Source: Trileptium ribeirensis
Taxonomy: Eukaryota > Nematoda > Enoplea > Enoplida > Thoracostomopsidae
Assembly: GCA_030248225.1 (NCBI GenBank)
Contig: JASANE010021147.1
Location: forward strand, 1 to 64,000
Direction: 5' to 3'
Length of the DNA: 64,000 bases
Position 1 is the first letter of the stretch; each line of letters starts with the position of its first letter. Of the stretch, positions 23,399 through 34,742 are shown piece after piece. Below the pieces are notes generated by a model. The model was not told the DNA's origin, searched no databases, and worked only from the letters and a program-made list of their open reading frames with translations. A program made the position numbers and the translations under genes.

Positions 23399-24683
23399 GT
23401 AAACCTTTAAAATTAAACAGCCCAATTTCCAATTGCAAAGGTGTCGATGCAGTTGTCAACCGATTTCTTACTAATTATTTGTATCAGAACTGGGACTACC
23501 ACTAAGTGGTAATGCCGAGCATACGTTTAAATTGGAACCATAAACATAGAAACTACTAAAAATTCAACACATTGGTTTTAGCCATCCAAAAATATAACTT
23601 GCCAAAGATGCCTCGGAAATTATCTTCCATTGAGGCTTTAAAATTGCTTTAAAGTTCCATGTTCGCAAAAGGGCTTACATCACATTTGTTGCAATTCCGT
23701 AAGATTTGTTTATGGATTCCAGCTGTATATACTGAATTGGTTCGAGATCGGGTCCTACACGTAGACTCCATAGACTCGCTAATTGAAGTGTTAAATAAAC
23801 TTCTGCGCTAAGACCGTTGGGCTGGCAACACCACTTCAGACTTATATGGCCATGATACTGGATCCTCGTAAAAGCAAAAACCTCCGAAGATGTAATTTTT
23901 GCCACCGTGTCTACATGAAAGTTTTATTTCGAAAATTTGGAAACTGTAATTTTGACGTGTAACGATTCCTCAATTATGGTATATAAATAAGTCGTAAAAC
24001 ATTTTGGGTATTATATGTCAGACAGCCTAACCATGAGCCGATAATAGTCACCTCTGCTAAAAACAGGAATATTCGCTTTATGAGAGGTCGCAGTACGTAG
24101 TTTTCAGCCATACCCCGGTCCTCATACACCTGTTCTTAGACTACCAATTCCAGATTCCCATGTTTCAACGATTGGTAGGAAGGATGCTAGATTTTCAAAA
24201 CATTTAACGTCAGCCGTCAATCTCAGGACGTCTGTATTTCGTAAACATTGAGCGGGGTGCCTGGAAATTCTGGAGGCAAAAGCCAATGTTTCAATAACAC
24301 GGCACATAAAATGCTTTATATATTTAGCATTACCTATATAGATCTAGCGTTGTTTGCACAATTATGTTTATTGCAAATCTTTAGCAAAATTCGGTACTTA
24401 AGCTTTCTTAATGACGACTAAAATTTAAGCTTAAATTCTATATTCAGCAATATTATGCTTAAATTTTAAGTTTTCAAGCATAATTCTTTTAAATATTAAA
24501 CTTAATTTAGGTTAAAAAATTTATGACCTCAATTAAGAATAGTTAGTAGCAACATAGTTAATTTTTAGCAAAGCAAGACTGGTTGTATTATAATATTGCT
24601 CAATATTCAGCATTTAGAATGAGATGAGTCCATGCTATTCCCAATGCATTAGATAATAGCCTTTGTCTAGTGTCTTACTCCAG

Positions 24684-25763
24684 GTCATGAAAACCTACTC
24701 GCCACACGTTTGCTTCGACGAATGTGTATTCCGACGAGCCAAACGGACTTGTGGCTGCGCTCATTTGGCAACTCGTGGATCCACTGAGTATCCTCCGTGT
24801 AAGCCAAGACAGCTTTATGGATGCCTTTACGCGGAGACTGGGCGCTACGCAGTCGAATATGAAAATCGAACCGGCGGTGAAACTATTTTCACGGCGTGTC
24901 GAAAACGGTGTCGTCCAGCTTGCAACTACTGGGAGTATCAGCCGACGGTGTCGTATGCAAAGTTCCCGATGGCCGGAGGGCACACTTTTGGACCGACTGG
25001 CCGGATACCTGAGATAGTTGGTCTAAACTCGAATACAAACCTGACATCGGACACAATCATTTTGGACATTTTCTACGAACGTCTCGAGTATACGCTCATA
25101 CAGCATTTGTATTCGATGACACCCCAACAGGTCGTGTCTAACCTTGGTGGTCAACTTGGCCTATGGGTAGGAGGCAGCATTCTGACCGTGGTCCAAATTG
25201 TGGCGTTTTGTTTGTCCTTGACTTGGAAGCAGTTTGCTGCGAGGCAAAATCGACGTCAATCAAGTAGCTGTCCCAACCTGTCACGTGTCGATCACACCAG
25301 CGAACAAAGTGGAGTCGTGGGAGATCATTGGGGTTGCTACAATGCTCCAAGGCATGACAGTGTTGCTAAAAGCAGAAGCATAATGCGGAAAACAGGCATG
25401 AATTGTTGCGTCAAGACTTGCACTTGCCGGCAGGAATTGAAACAAAGAACCAGAAGTTACTGTTACCCCCACACTTCACAGTATTACCAGAGAAATGATT
25501 CCCGTAGCGCAAACATGGAAGACGAAGAATGTGGGCTTAACTGGAATGCAATGACTTGGAACACTCTCTGTAATCCACCACCGTATGAGCATTGCCGGTG
25601 TGAAATATTACGATCTCAGAGTGTTGCTGGGTTAGAGGATCAAATAGTGGCTGCCAATCACCAAGGGGACATTCCCTTGATTTCAACCCAACAGCATCGA
25701 AGCAGATCAGTGAAAACCAAGCCACGAAGACATTTGGCAAAACAAAATTCATATCTGGTCTAA
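24684..25763 (+). CDS. DEG/ENaC sodium channel, exon 2 (3' half)
   Basis: It starts after the acceptor TCTTACTCCAG in phase 0, matching the previous exon, and encodes residues 294-652. The cysteine-rich part spans about 303-373 (HVCFDECVFRRAKRTCGCAH, then C-x-x-x-C and PACNYWEY). The family motif SYAKFP follows at about 383-388. The pore-lining second membrane span is at about 451-470, with LGLWVGGSIL. The GGS there fits the G-x-S selectivity filter. The cytoplasmic tail of about 175 residues is long, rich in Ser, Arg and Cys, and has no recognised domain. The whole protein (652 aa) is of normal size for the family and appears intact. Whether it is a degenerin, an ASIC-like or a peptide-gated type cannot be told by eye. 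Confidence 0.92.
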   Translation, partial: VMKTYSPHVCFDECVFRRAKRTCGCAHLATRGSTEYPPCKPRQLYGCLYAETGRYAVEYENRTGGETIFTACRKRCRPACNYWEYQPTVSYAKFPMAGGHTFGPTGRIPEIVGLNSNTNLTSDTIILDIFYERLEYTLIQHLYSMTPQQVVSNLGGQLGLWVGGSILTVVQIVAFCLSLTWKQFAARQNRRQSSSCPNLSRVDHTSEQSGVVGDHWGCYNAPRHDSVAKSRSIMRKTGMNCCVKTCTCRQELKQRTRSYCYPHTSQYYQRNDSRSANMEDEECGLNWNAMTWNTLCNPPPYEHCRCEILRSQSVAGLEDQIVAANHQGDIPLISTQQHRSRSVKTKPRRHLAKQNSYLV

Positions 25764-25855
25764 TCATTTATGCATCAAAATCGGAGGAACCATTTGATCG
25801 TTGGCTGACGGAGCTCCGAAAGTGGAAAACCTTTATGAAAAAGAAATCATTATAT

Positions 25856-25861
25856 AATAAA
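25856..25861 (+). terminator. Poly(A) signal AATAAA for the DEG/ENaC gene
   Basis: Canonical AATAAA 92 bp after the stop codon of the channel gene, in the correct orientation. Confidence 0.55.
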
Positions 25862-25869
25862 GTTTGTGA

Positions 25870-27690
25870 AAGTGTAAATTATCATTGAATGTCCTTAGAA
25901 TGAAACTGGTGTGTTTATCAATTTCATTTCATTGCGGGGTTCAAGTTTTCTTTGTCAACAAAAGGTATATAATTTTAGCGACGAATGGGACAATATAGAG
26001 ATAAATCGTGGCTACACAGGGCTTTTTTTCACAAAACTGTCACACGAAAGCAATATTTAAGACCTTTTTAATGTTTTATATCGTTGGTCTGAAAAATGTA
26101 TTTTATCAAAATTGAGTGTGTTGCCTGATTTTTAACCAAATCGCTAAAGGTCAACAGAAAAGAACCAGACATTCTCCTCGGTTTAACGGGTCAGTAGGTT
26201 CTTGTGTCAAAGTTAGCAAAAGACCGACGGTATCGCTCACTGGAATTCAGGCATGGAACGAAACGTTTCGATATCAAACAAAGCAGTTTGCGCCGTACAT
26301 TTACTGATGAGATCCACGGCATTTGGGAATTTAGATGGGAAAACATGGGTTGCTTAACTTGTGCGTGGAAAAAGGAGTAAATGTATGTGGGCCGACATTA
26401 GACATACCCGTTCCGTAAACTAAATTTTGGCAAAGAACATTAACACTTTTGATAAGATTGCAAATGAAGCAATGAGTTAAGTTCACATCTTTATTTTTAG
26501 CCTTCCCTAACATCACAGTCACAGTCGATTTATGATCGTCATGGTTTTCAAACTTTTCAAATGTTCAACTCAGAGCATCAACTACATAGCTACTACAAAT
26601 TGCGCCTTGAGTCGAGATATCCCAATTACCCGTCCGAACTACTTGAGAATATTAAATAAATTCATTATTTCTCCACAAAGTAGTTTCTTGATAACCAGGA
26701 GGGGCAGCCGCTAATTTGGGCCTCCAGGTGGAAGAAACAAATACTGGGTCAGAACTTGGGTATGTATGCTCCTGAAAAGTTGGGTTGTTTGACTTAATGG
26801 AGAAGAAAAGGCCTCAGCAGAGTTTAAAATTGACAACCCTTTCGGACTTGTAGAGATTGCAACAAAAATTGTCAACGTTTCAAACTGTATAATCTTAAAA
26901 TAATAGAATAAGGTTTTTCGACGGAAATGGTTCTAGACGTGGAGCTAAAATTTGAAGTGTCAACAACGCACTAAATCACATCTATCTGAAAATGAAGTAC
27001 TCTATGGGATTGATTTGATCAACCATTACTAACCTAGGCGTGTCGCCGAGATGATCATATTTAAATGTCGTAATCCACAACTAGCAAGTCAGTAGCTGAA
27101 AATATTTTTTTGGATAACTTACAAGCGGGAAAAGTTTGAAACGTCTTGGTTTTAAAATCCCACTCTGGAACCAAAAAGCCTATTTATTTAATGCACAAAA
27201 TAGATGATAACCAAGTAAACTTGTTGCATAATTTGCTATAAATCGCGTAGTCACGGTATTATGGTCAAAACTTGTCGACCTGATAAAGATACAGTTATTT
27301 CATCTCTTGACAGAAATTCTGAAACCACGAGTGAGCCACGATTGTGACTTCGTACATATTCAGAACGTCTGATCTATAACTATGGTTGTAAGGCTAGCCC
27401 AAAAAGGGACAACCCACCCACTGACCCCAGAAGAAAGTGACACTTGTAAAATGTAGAAGCATCGCCCGTTACGCAAGAGTGGCATGGGTTGATAAGAGGA
27501 GATTATTCTATCAGAGCTTGAGTTTAGCTTGGTAGCTTTTGACCCACCCCTTATGCTAGACAATCCCAGCAGTAACGGAGCGATGTTTCAGCTACTGAAA
27601 TTGCCTTTTAACTCTCAATATTTTTGTCATGACAATCGTTTTCATATTCCATCGACCCGTCCAATAAACCCGACCTTGAGAGTTTTTGAT
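25870..27690. other. Intergenic region, nothing recognised
   Basis: This lies between the 3' ends of the convergent DEG/ENaC (+) and LC8 (-) genes. Short open frames exist but show no motif or splice consistency. Confidence 0.4.
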
Positions 27691-27694
27691 GGCT

Positions 27695-27856
27695 TCATCC
27701 ATTGCGGAATAGCAAAATTGCCGTTGAGCCCAAGTAGAAATAGATAAACGCGCCGATTTCGTGCGTCAAGTAGGAACCAAAGTTCTTGCCGACAATGCAG
27801 TGCCAGTTCGGCAGATAGCGTTTGTCGAACTCACGCTTCACAATTGCAGCTACTTC
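27695..27856 (-). CDS. LC8-type dynein light chain, terminal exon
   Basis: This minus-strand exon encodes the last 53 residues of an LC8 (DYNLL/DLC1) family protein. LC8 is the dimeric hub subunit of cytoplasmic dynein and many other complexes. It reads [14 protein letters not shown], then [27 protein letters not shown] and AILLFRNG with a TGA stop. These match the helix 2 and beta-strand core of LC8 (KEFDKKY.PTWHCIVGRNFGSYVTHE...FYLGQ.AILLF) almost position by position. The target-binding strand is well kept (NFGSYLTHE). The acceptor is TTTTTGTTTTAG, phase 0. It joins in frame to the exon at 29501-30240 across a 1,644-bp intron. Confidence 0.93.
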   Translation of the reverse strand, partial: EVAAIVKREFDKRYLPNWHCIVGKNFGSYLTHEIGAFIYFYLGSTAILLFRNG

Positions 27857-29500
27857 CTAAAACAAAAACCACTCTGTAAGAATCTTTTGTACAAGTCTAA
27901 AACGGCACAAAAACGTTGGTTCATGAAATTCTTCTTTGTGCAAAATGTGTCTAAATTCAGGCAAACATTTGTCATATCCTAAGCTTTCGTGTTTCAATTT
28001 ATCATATGTATTGCCTAAACTTAAGAACAGTCCAATTTTTGAGCTTTTGGAAGCTATATTTAAAAGCTATTTGGGTGGTGACGCATAGTATATACACACA
28101 TATAAATATGGATATAAGCACTAAGCCTCTAAATAAAATTTCTAAAACCACTAAACTTAGTTTAGATTTTATATCTACCTGATTTATCTGAACGCGCGGG
28201 TGTTCAAGAATGCTTCTGCATGTGTTTCGTTCGTTTGTGGCCGTTCTGACGATGTTGATAGCTTTTTCCAGCCCCGGTAGGAAGCGTCTATATATAACAT
28301 ATGTCTCAGGTTTCATAGATACCTCAAAACATAATCATTCCTTTGAATCTTTGCGCCAAGGTTAAACCTTCGTAGTCGACATAGCTTCGGGAAAGTTGCC
28401 GAGTTAAACTTGACTCGTTATAGATAGTCTTTTACATGTTCTGTAAATTAGTCGGACGGGGTTGCTTCTCGGGCACAAATGCACCATCCCTTGCTGAGTT
28501 CAAGTCTGACTCAGTAGATAAATCAGGTTTGTTCGGGCTGAGCATTTATTTTCAAGTTTTTGAAGCGACTGAGTCAAGTTCTGAGTCAGTGTTGCTTAGA
28601 GGAATCGGTTCAGTTGTTCGTCATACAAATATCTTTAAGATGCCACAAACTCAACCCAGCCACGGGGAGAAAACCCACGTTCTATTGTGAATTCCCGAAG
28701 GTGCCCTGTTGTTGAAATTATTTTATGATTTTAAAAGGAAGACAACAAAACAAAACTGTTTTAACGTGGTTCAATTCCGATAATAATTTGATATTTTTCG
28801 GAAGAGAATTGATGAAATACTCGCAAAACATCTAGTTACAGTTTAATTAGGAACCAATTTGAGAGGAAATAACTGAATTTTCATACCACAAATTCTAGGC
28901 CACGAGTAAACTTTGACTGGGTCGAAACATTGAATGAGACACAGTTGAATAGAACGAGAAAACTGGAGAATGTGATCAAACAGCCGTACGTTGGCTATGA
29001 TCACGAGTTTATGATGAATCCTTGAAGAAGAGTGTACCACCCGTGCTACACTATATCTTGTCAGATGACGGGGTGGATTTTTCCTGTAGTTGTCCCAGCT
29101 TTTATGTTGACACTCCCAGTTTTATGTTGTTCCCCGTATTATTTGTCTAGCCTTTCCAACTTTGGCTCCATGCTCCCACTTTTGTTCCAAATTCGAACGG
29201 GTACAAAGCCAAAATTGGAGGTGGAGAACAAAAGTCGCAAAAGGCGGGTGGGGAACAGGACGACAGTTGGGGTTGCAGCACAAAAGGGGGAAAATTTCCT
29301 CCCTAAAAGTGGGACAACTGCAGGAAAAACAGACGGCGTCATGGAACAGCGTTTGTGACGTACCATGACATGAATGTCAGGCTCGTTTTCAAGACTTCAT
29401 CATAAACTCTTGACAAGACTAAATATCAAAGCAGAGCTGGGCCATGGCTTTGACAGCCAAGCTTTCGTCTGCATCCATCGTAACCCCGGCCAAGGCAAAC
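27857..29500 (-). other. Intron of the LC8 gene
   Basis: This 1,644-bp intron is bounded by GTTTGC and TTTTAG. On the minus strand around 28,185-28,300 a short frame (for example FLPGLEKAINIVRTATNER) lies between a possible TATATAG acceptor and a CAG|GTAGAT donor. It could be an alternative exon, but it would have to be skipped in the main LC8 product, so I do not call it. Confidence 0.6.
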
Positions 29501-30240
29501 CTTTTCGTATTCGTCTTTGTCTCGCCATTTGTCCAACGCTTTCATTGCCGCTTCGATCGCAATCTCGCGCATCTTCGGATCAACCATGTCGACGTTGATG
29601 ATTTGACCGACGATCGCATTGCGTCGCTTAATCTTCAACTGCTCTTTGAGGATTACTTCGCCGGCCGGAGTGTCGCACGAGAACATGGCTGTCCCGGACG
29701 GCGGCGGATAGTTTGCGCTTCGGTCTGCCGTTGCGGCTGCAAACGTGATGAGTTCACGAAGAAGATGCGACGGTGAGCCGCGTTGTAGTTGGAGCTGCTT
29801 GGTGACCAAGCTGGACGCCGGATAGCAGATGGCGCTGTTTCTTCGCGGTTCGCTGACGACTCGCTCGGCAACCAGTCTTCGTCGTTGCAGTTGTTGAAAT
29901 TCGTCTTTCGATTGCTGTCGTCGGAACTGCTCTCGTCGCGTTGGTTGTTGTTGCGGCTCGCTTTTCAGCGAGTTTTGGTTTATGTTTAGCGACTCTTGTT
30001 GTTCCCACGGTTTTGGTTGCGACTCTCTCTGCGCTTCAACGTTGTCGACGACTGACGTCTGTGCGCGGAGTTCACTTGTCGATTGTTGATCGGAGATTGG
30101 CAACGACGAGAGTGTCGTTGACCTTGAGCTCGTATTCGACTCACACGGAGCACCGTTCGGTTTAGTTACTAAGCAACTATGCCTCGGCGGAGAGTAATGC
30201 GCTGTCGATGTCGATTTTATCGCAGTTTTCAATGCTTCGC
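29501..30240 (-). CDS. LC8-type dynein light chain with long N-terminal extension, upstream exon
   Basis: The last 45 or so residues are the LC8 N-terminal strand and first helix (GQIINVDMVDPKMREIAIEAA, MKALDKW), and they end EYEK at a GTTTGC donor in phase 0. About 200 residues precede them, rich in Gln, Ser and Arg with clusters such as EPQQQP and QLQRRR and no recognised domain. Canonical LC8 is only about 89 aa and starts at the domain. Four extra residues seem to lie between helix 1 and the next exon compared with LC8 (KWRDKDEYEK against KYNIEKD). The exon starts after TCTATTTCAG with two bases of a split codon, so at least one more 5' exon exists. A tiny one (ATGTTCATCA then GTAAAT on the minus strand, near 30,445) would fit the phase but is unproven. 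Long-N-terminus LC8 paralogues are known in parasitic worms. Confidence 0.75.
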
Positions 30241-32041
30241 CTGAAATAGACTTCACGCCACAAAAATCTTACTGCCAAATGTTTTATAAAGTTGTGTTAT
30301 TAAATATGTTTAAGCGTTGAACGGAGCTGAAACTCTTCAGACCAAGAGTTCATCAGCAAACAACAGTCTTGACTTAGTGAGTCATCAGTATGTATTCATT
30401 TGACCAATTAGGGGTATATACTGAATTTTTAAGTCAGTCGCATTAAAGGCATTTACTGATGAACATTTCTCTGTGAGCAACGTATAGTTTTAGATAAGAT
30501 CAAGTCCTGCAAGGAACCAATGGAACTTTCTGGAGAGTCCCTGAGCCGTAGATGCCATCAACTTTGGCAATTATTACATCACGCGATCGACAACGGTGGA
30601 CTGGCTGTGTCGTTTGCACCTATTTTAACTTGATGAGCTCACTCTGTAATGCTTTGGAGACCTGAAGTGAGTAAATGACTAAATTTGAGAAGTTTTAAAG
30701 ACGTGAGCAAATTATATAGCGCAAATCCAATTTACATCAGTCAATTTTTGCTTTTGCAACTTACTATCAAAGAGAAGACAGAGTAGCGTTTTGATTACTT
30801 TCTACAAAATTTATTTTAGAAAATGGGGCATTAGGAATTACTCACGGCGTAGTCTAGAGCGGCCCGTGATATTGTCGTTTGAGGAGGGGCGTTCACACTA
30901 TATTTTGGAAGGGCCACTCGCATGCCGGCCCTTAGCAACTCACAAAACGTAAACGTCATCCCATGAACCGGTCAATATCAGCTTAATTTTGAGTCAAAAT
31001 ATCAACTTGGTCCTTTCTTCCCTTTATATCACCGTTGTTATAGCGATATCATAATTACGCGTCATCAGATACTGAAATTCGAGCCAAATTTAGTAAAAAC
31101 AGAGCGGCTTTGTGACCCAATGAGAAAATTTAAAAACCATTCTTAAACGCTAGATTATAACAAATTATTTACACTGATCTTTGTGGAAAAATTGATTTTT
31201 AAGTCGCATAGCAGACGAGAGAATTAAGACTGCACTAGAATCAAGCAAGCTTAAAATGAGAGACCAGATACGAGCATCGCAAAATTCGGGGTTTGCAACT
31301 AAAAGCGTTTTCGTAATAACACTTATAAATAACTCCAATGATAGTAATTAAGCAACAAGGTTCTGGTCGACTCTTTAAAGCTGCCAAATACTCAGTGTCT
31401 TTAGGTCCTTTTTTGAATCGCAAACTTTTATTGTTAAGGGTTTCTAAGTGTCCCGGCTGGTTTAGCCGAGCCTAGTGACATCACGAACCGAGTCCAGCGG
31501 ATCGGGATTAACCGAGCGGACCTAGAGCTTATAAGATTTGCTATTTCTTGGCACTATTGCATCGGCCGAGGTAATATAAACATGGTACTTTCGGGTGACT
31601 TCAAATCAACTGTTAAGACAATCGTAAGCTCGGGCGAAGCACTGTAACATCCTAGAATAGGTGATATGACGCATTTAGCTCCTGAAACGGGTTTCTCGAG
31701 TAATATCAGTACTGTATTGTAGATTGGGATCACAAAAAGTAAATATACCCACGTATATGTCACTTGAGTGTATCATAATATAACCTGGTACCATGATGAT
31801 CTATCTTAGGACAAAATTAATTTGTCTACAGCAAAATATTTAGTAAGAATTATAACCGTTTGGTAATTATTTCTAGCTTGTACAATAGTTTTTCGTCAAA
31901 CCACCACACATAACACACCATGTAAACTTGTAAACGCCTCACTGGCATTTCATGACAAAGCCGAAAACAAACACAATTTTCAATCTACGAGCTAATTGAG
32001 CCGAAACACAAAGTTCCCTAAATCAGTCAAAGTGTATGTAG
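30241..32041. other. Upstream region of the LC8 gene, nothing else recognised
   Basis: It should contain the 5' exon(s) and promoter of the minus-strand LC8 gene, but I cannot place them with confidence. No repeat stands out. Confidence 0.35.
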
Positions 32042-32451
32042 GAGTCCACTTTAGGAGCGTACGCTTGGGTTGTTCTTTTGTCAAGTCAGTTCAGGATCGT
32101 AAAACAGATGAACGCGAAAAAAGATTTTTTCCCTTTTACGTAGCGTTGACAAAGAGTTGTTATATAGGAATGTGCAGGTCTTGAACGCTATTTTATGCTT
32201 TAGTATCGCATTTTTCTGACCGCGTACACAGAAAAACACGATAGATAACATATCTGTCGGATTCAGCATGGCATTCGGTAAATGCGGACAACCGTGAGAA
32301 ACGAAGAGACGTGCCCGTAATGGGAATGCCGTTCGTACATCGGACACCTTCGCTAAAGGACGAATACCGACTGCAGTAATGTCAACAAGAACGAAGCATT
32401 TCGCGATTTTGACAAAACACCAAACCTGGTGTACGCACCTAAAGTGGACTC
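32042..32451. mobile_element. MITE-like element with about 44-bp terminal inverted repeats
   Basis: The 410-bp segment starts GAGTCCACTTTAGGAGCGTA and ends with the inverse of a very similar sequence (TACGCACCTAAAGTGGACTC). Similarity of the two termini extends about 44 bp, to GTCAA, with several mismatches. The interior has no convincing transposase. A clear target-site duplication is not visible. Size and structure fit a miniature inverted-repeat transposon. Confidence 0.75.
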
Positions 32452-34599
32452 ACGCGTAAATGCGGAGTAAGATTTATGTCTCACTTAAACGATCAATAAA
32501 ACTAGTGTCACAGCTATTATTAAATAGTCGATTACAAGAGACAAACAGCTACTTCAGATTAAGAAGAAAGAACTTGTATAGGCAAACATATTCTGACAAT
32601 TTCTATCTTTTTCAAATCAGAGAAAATTGCTTAAGCAGCCTGGTTATAAAAGTTCTGATAAGCTACTGTCTTCGAAAGTCTTACGAAGCGAGTTTGGTGG
32701 AGCCATTTTAACATTATTGTAAACTGTTGGCTTCCTGTGTGAGGATCATAAGACTTGCCAGCTAAGAAGATTATCGGCTCTGTGAATAATCAGGTGGGGT
32801 CGGGTTTGTAAATTTGGACACGGTGCCGTTTCTAGTATGTAAGGTAATTAAAGAAGCAATGGTATAAATAAAATTTTGAGGCAAATGCAAAAAAACGCAA
32901 ATTTTTGACAGAGGAATAATTCAATCAATAAGGTTTTAGTTTCAACGCGACTATAATTAACGAGGCATATAACATGCAATACAGCTGTTTACTTGGCTTC
33001 TAACCCCCTCTAACAGTAGTTGGAGGATATAGAATCCTGTATCAGAAATTTTATAGAAAATTATACATTTGGTGGTTTCGCAAATATGTCGCGCAATTAA
33101 ATATTAGTTTCTTGGCTATCGCATACAGCAAACTTTAAGATGGGGCTGATATCATTACGTGCTCATTCTTCCCTACAAAGGCAGTGTGGCCTGTCCAAAG
33201 GAGGGTGAGAGAGTAAGCTCCCACTTTCCAATTGCCCATGTTGGTGAGGAGTTCCCTGGTTTCGCCCCCCGCGCCCGAAACCCCAAGGTTAACAAAACCC
33301 AAAATTTATTAACGTCTCTAAATTTATGTTTTGTATGCTAAATACTTTTAAATGCTAATAACCGCAACTTCTAATGCTAAAATGTTGTTTTACAGCGAAA
33401 ACATTAGTTCGACAATTAAAAGTACTTCAAAATATCTAAATATACAGCGTATAGAGGAAAATTTGGTACCCACCCCCACACTTTGAAATTTCTCCCAGAA
33501 TGAATATCGGCAACACCGAAAGTCCCACGTGTTTGGGAGGGTTGTCGACAGCCAACCAGCATTCGTATATAATAGCTATGAAAGCTCAGTACCCCTAAAT
33601 AGTATTTTTGCATACCCTGAAGTGCAGTACCCGCCAAAAATAACCACTGCGTTCGCTGCTAGCTCGGCGAAACACGACACTTATGCCTGTCGAATACTGT
33701 ATCAGTGTTGAGTTGATAATTTGTTACGTCAAGTAGTAATGTAGTAACAAATTAGAGTTGCCAGTGACACAATACATCCAAATAACATGGACTCCCAATT
33801 TCACATTAAGTATTCAACACGAACCTTTGAACTACATTTTTATTATAGTTCACAACTAATAATACAGCAATTAAAATACGCCGTTTTGCACAGCTGAGTT
33901 AAGGCGCCTTTATATAAATTCAAAATTTTAAACTCAAAATCTTGTCAAATTTGGCTGAAATTTCCATTGCAAAAATGTAGCATAACCGTGATGATTCGAA
34001 ATCTGTTAGCGCATTTTTGTTATATTTTATAAAATTTTGTTTCAAAAATATTCAGTATAATATGTTGTTGTCACAATGTTTGGTACTTCAAAAGTTTGAC
34101 TAATGTTCATACATTCAAATTCTTGAAATTAAAAAATACTTCGAAAATGTTATTGAAATTTTGAGCTAAATATTTAGTATGAGCGCACTTTTAAGCATCA
34201 TAACGGAAACTAACAAAAACATAAAATTATATCGATATCTATTAACACAGCATTCACTAACATAAAGTTAACAGCAAAGCGCACATAGTCTGTAAACCAT
34301 TCTACAGTTCGATACAGAAATAAAAACAAAAAGCTGACGAAATATTAGCAAACAGCAACCAGACTGAACAGTTGCTATTATTTCACGAACTGCTCCGAAA
34401 ATATTTGCCTTTATTTCTGTCCGTATTTGTACTATTCCACGTACGCATACGATATTAATAATTACAGTATTGGACAGCAATAAATGCTAACTTTTCGCGA
34501 AAATTATCATCTGTTCAATTGCTATTCGCGTGATTATCGCGAACGATTTGCGAAAAATTTCATTTTATTGCTGTTGGTAACTGTATAATAATATTACAG
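32452..34599. other. AT-rich DNA, nothing firmly recognised
   Basis: A plus-strand frame after a good acceptor (TTGTTTTACAG at 33,385-33,395) is open for about 28 codons before a stop and might be an exon, but it has no support beyond that. The rest shows only short frames. Confidence 0.3.
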
Positions 34600-34742
34600 G
34601 CAAGACCAAGACAGCGCTAACGCTCGATGAGATGACGGCTAAATTTGTATTAAACGGCGGTCTAAAGTTGCTGACTGTCCAAGTCAATCAATCAGGCTGT
34701 AACAAAGGAACTTTAGTGATCACATTGATGGATAGAACCTGA
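34600..34742 (+). CDS. Terminal exon of an unrecognised gene
   Basis: After the acceptor ATAATATTACAG the only open frame begins with two bases of a split codon (phase 1). It runs 46 codons to TGA at 34740-34742. The peptide alternates hydrophobic and polar residues (LTLDEMTAKFVLNGG, LKLLTVQVNQSGC, GTLVITLMDRT), which reads like a beta-rich domain end, and base composition is higher in GC than the flanks. I do not recognise the family and could not find a matching upstream exon. It may also be a pseudogene fragment. Confidence 0.4.

Noticed and set aside
29444..30165. Plus-strand open frames over the LC8 exon
   Set aside because: They are antisense shadows. The minus strand encodes a recognisable LC8 domain that continues in a second exon.
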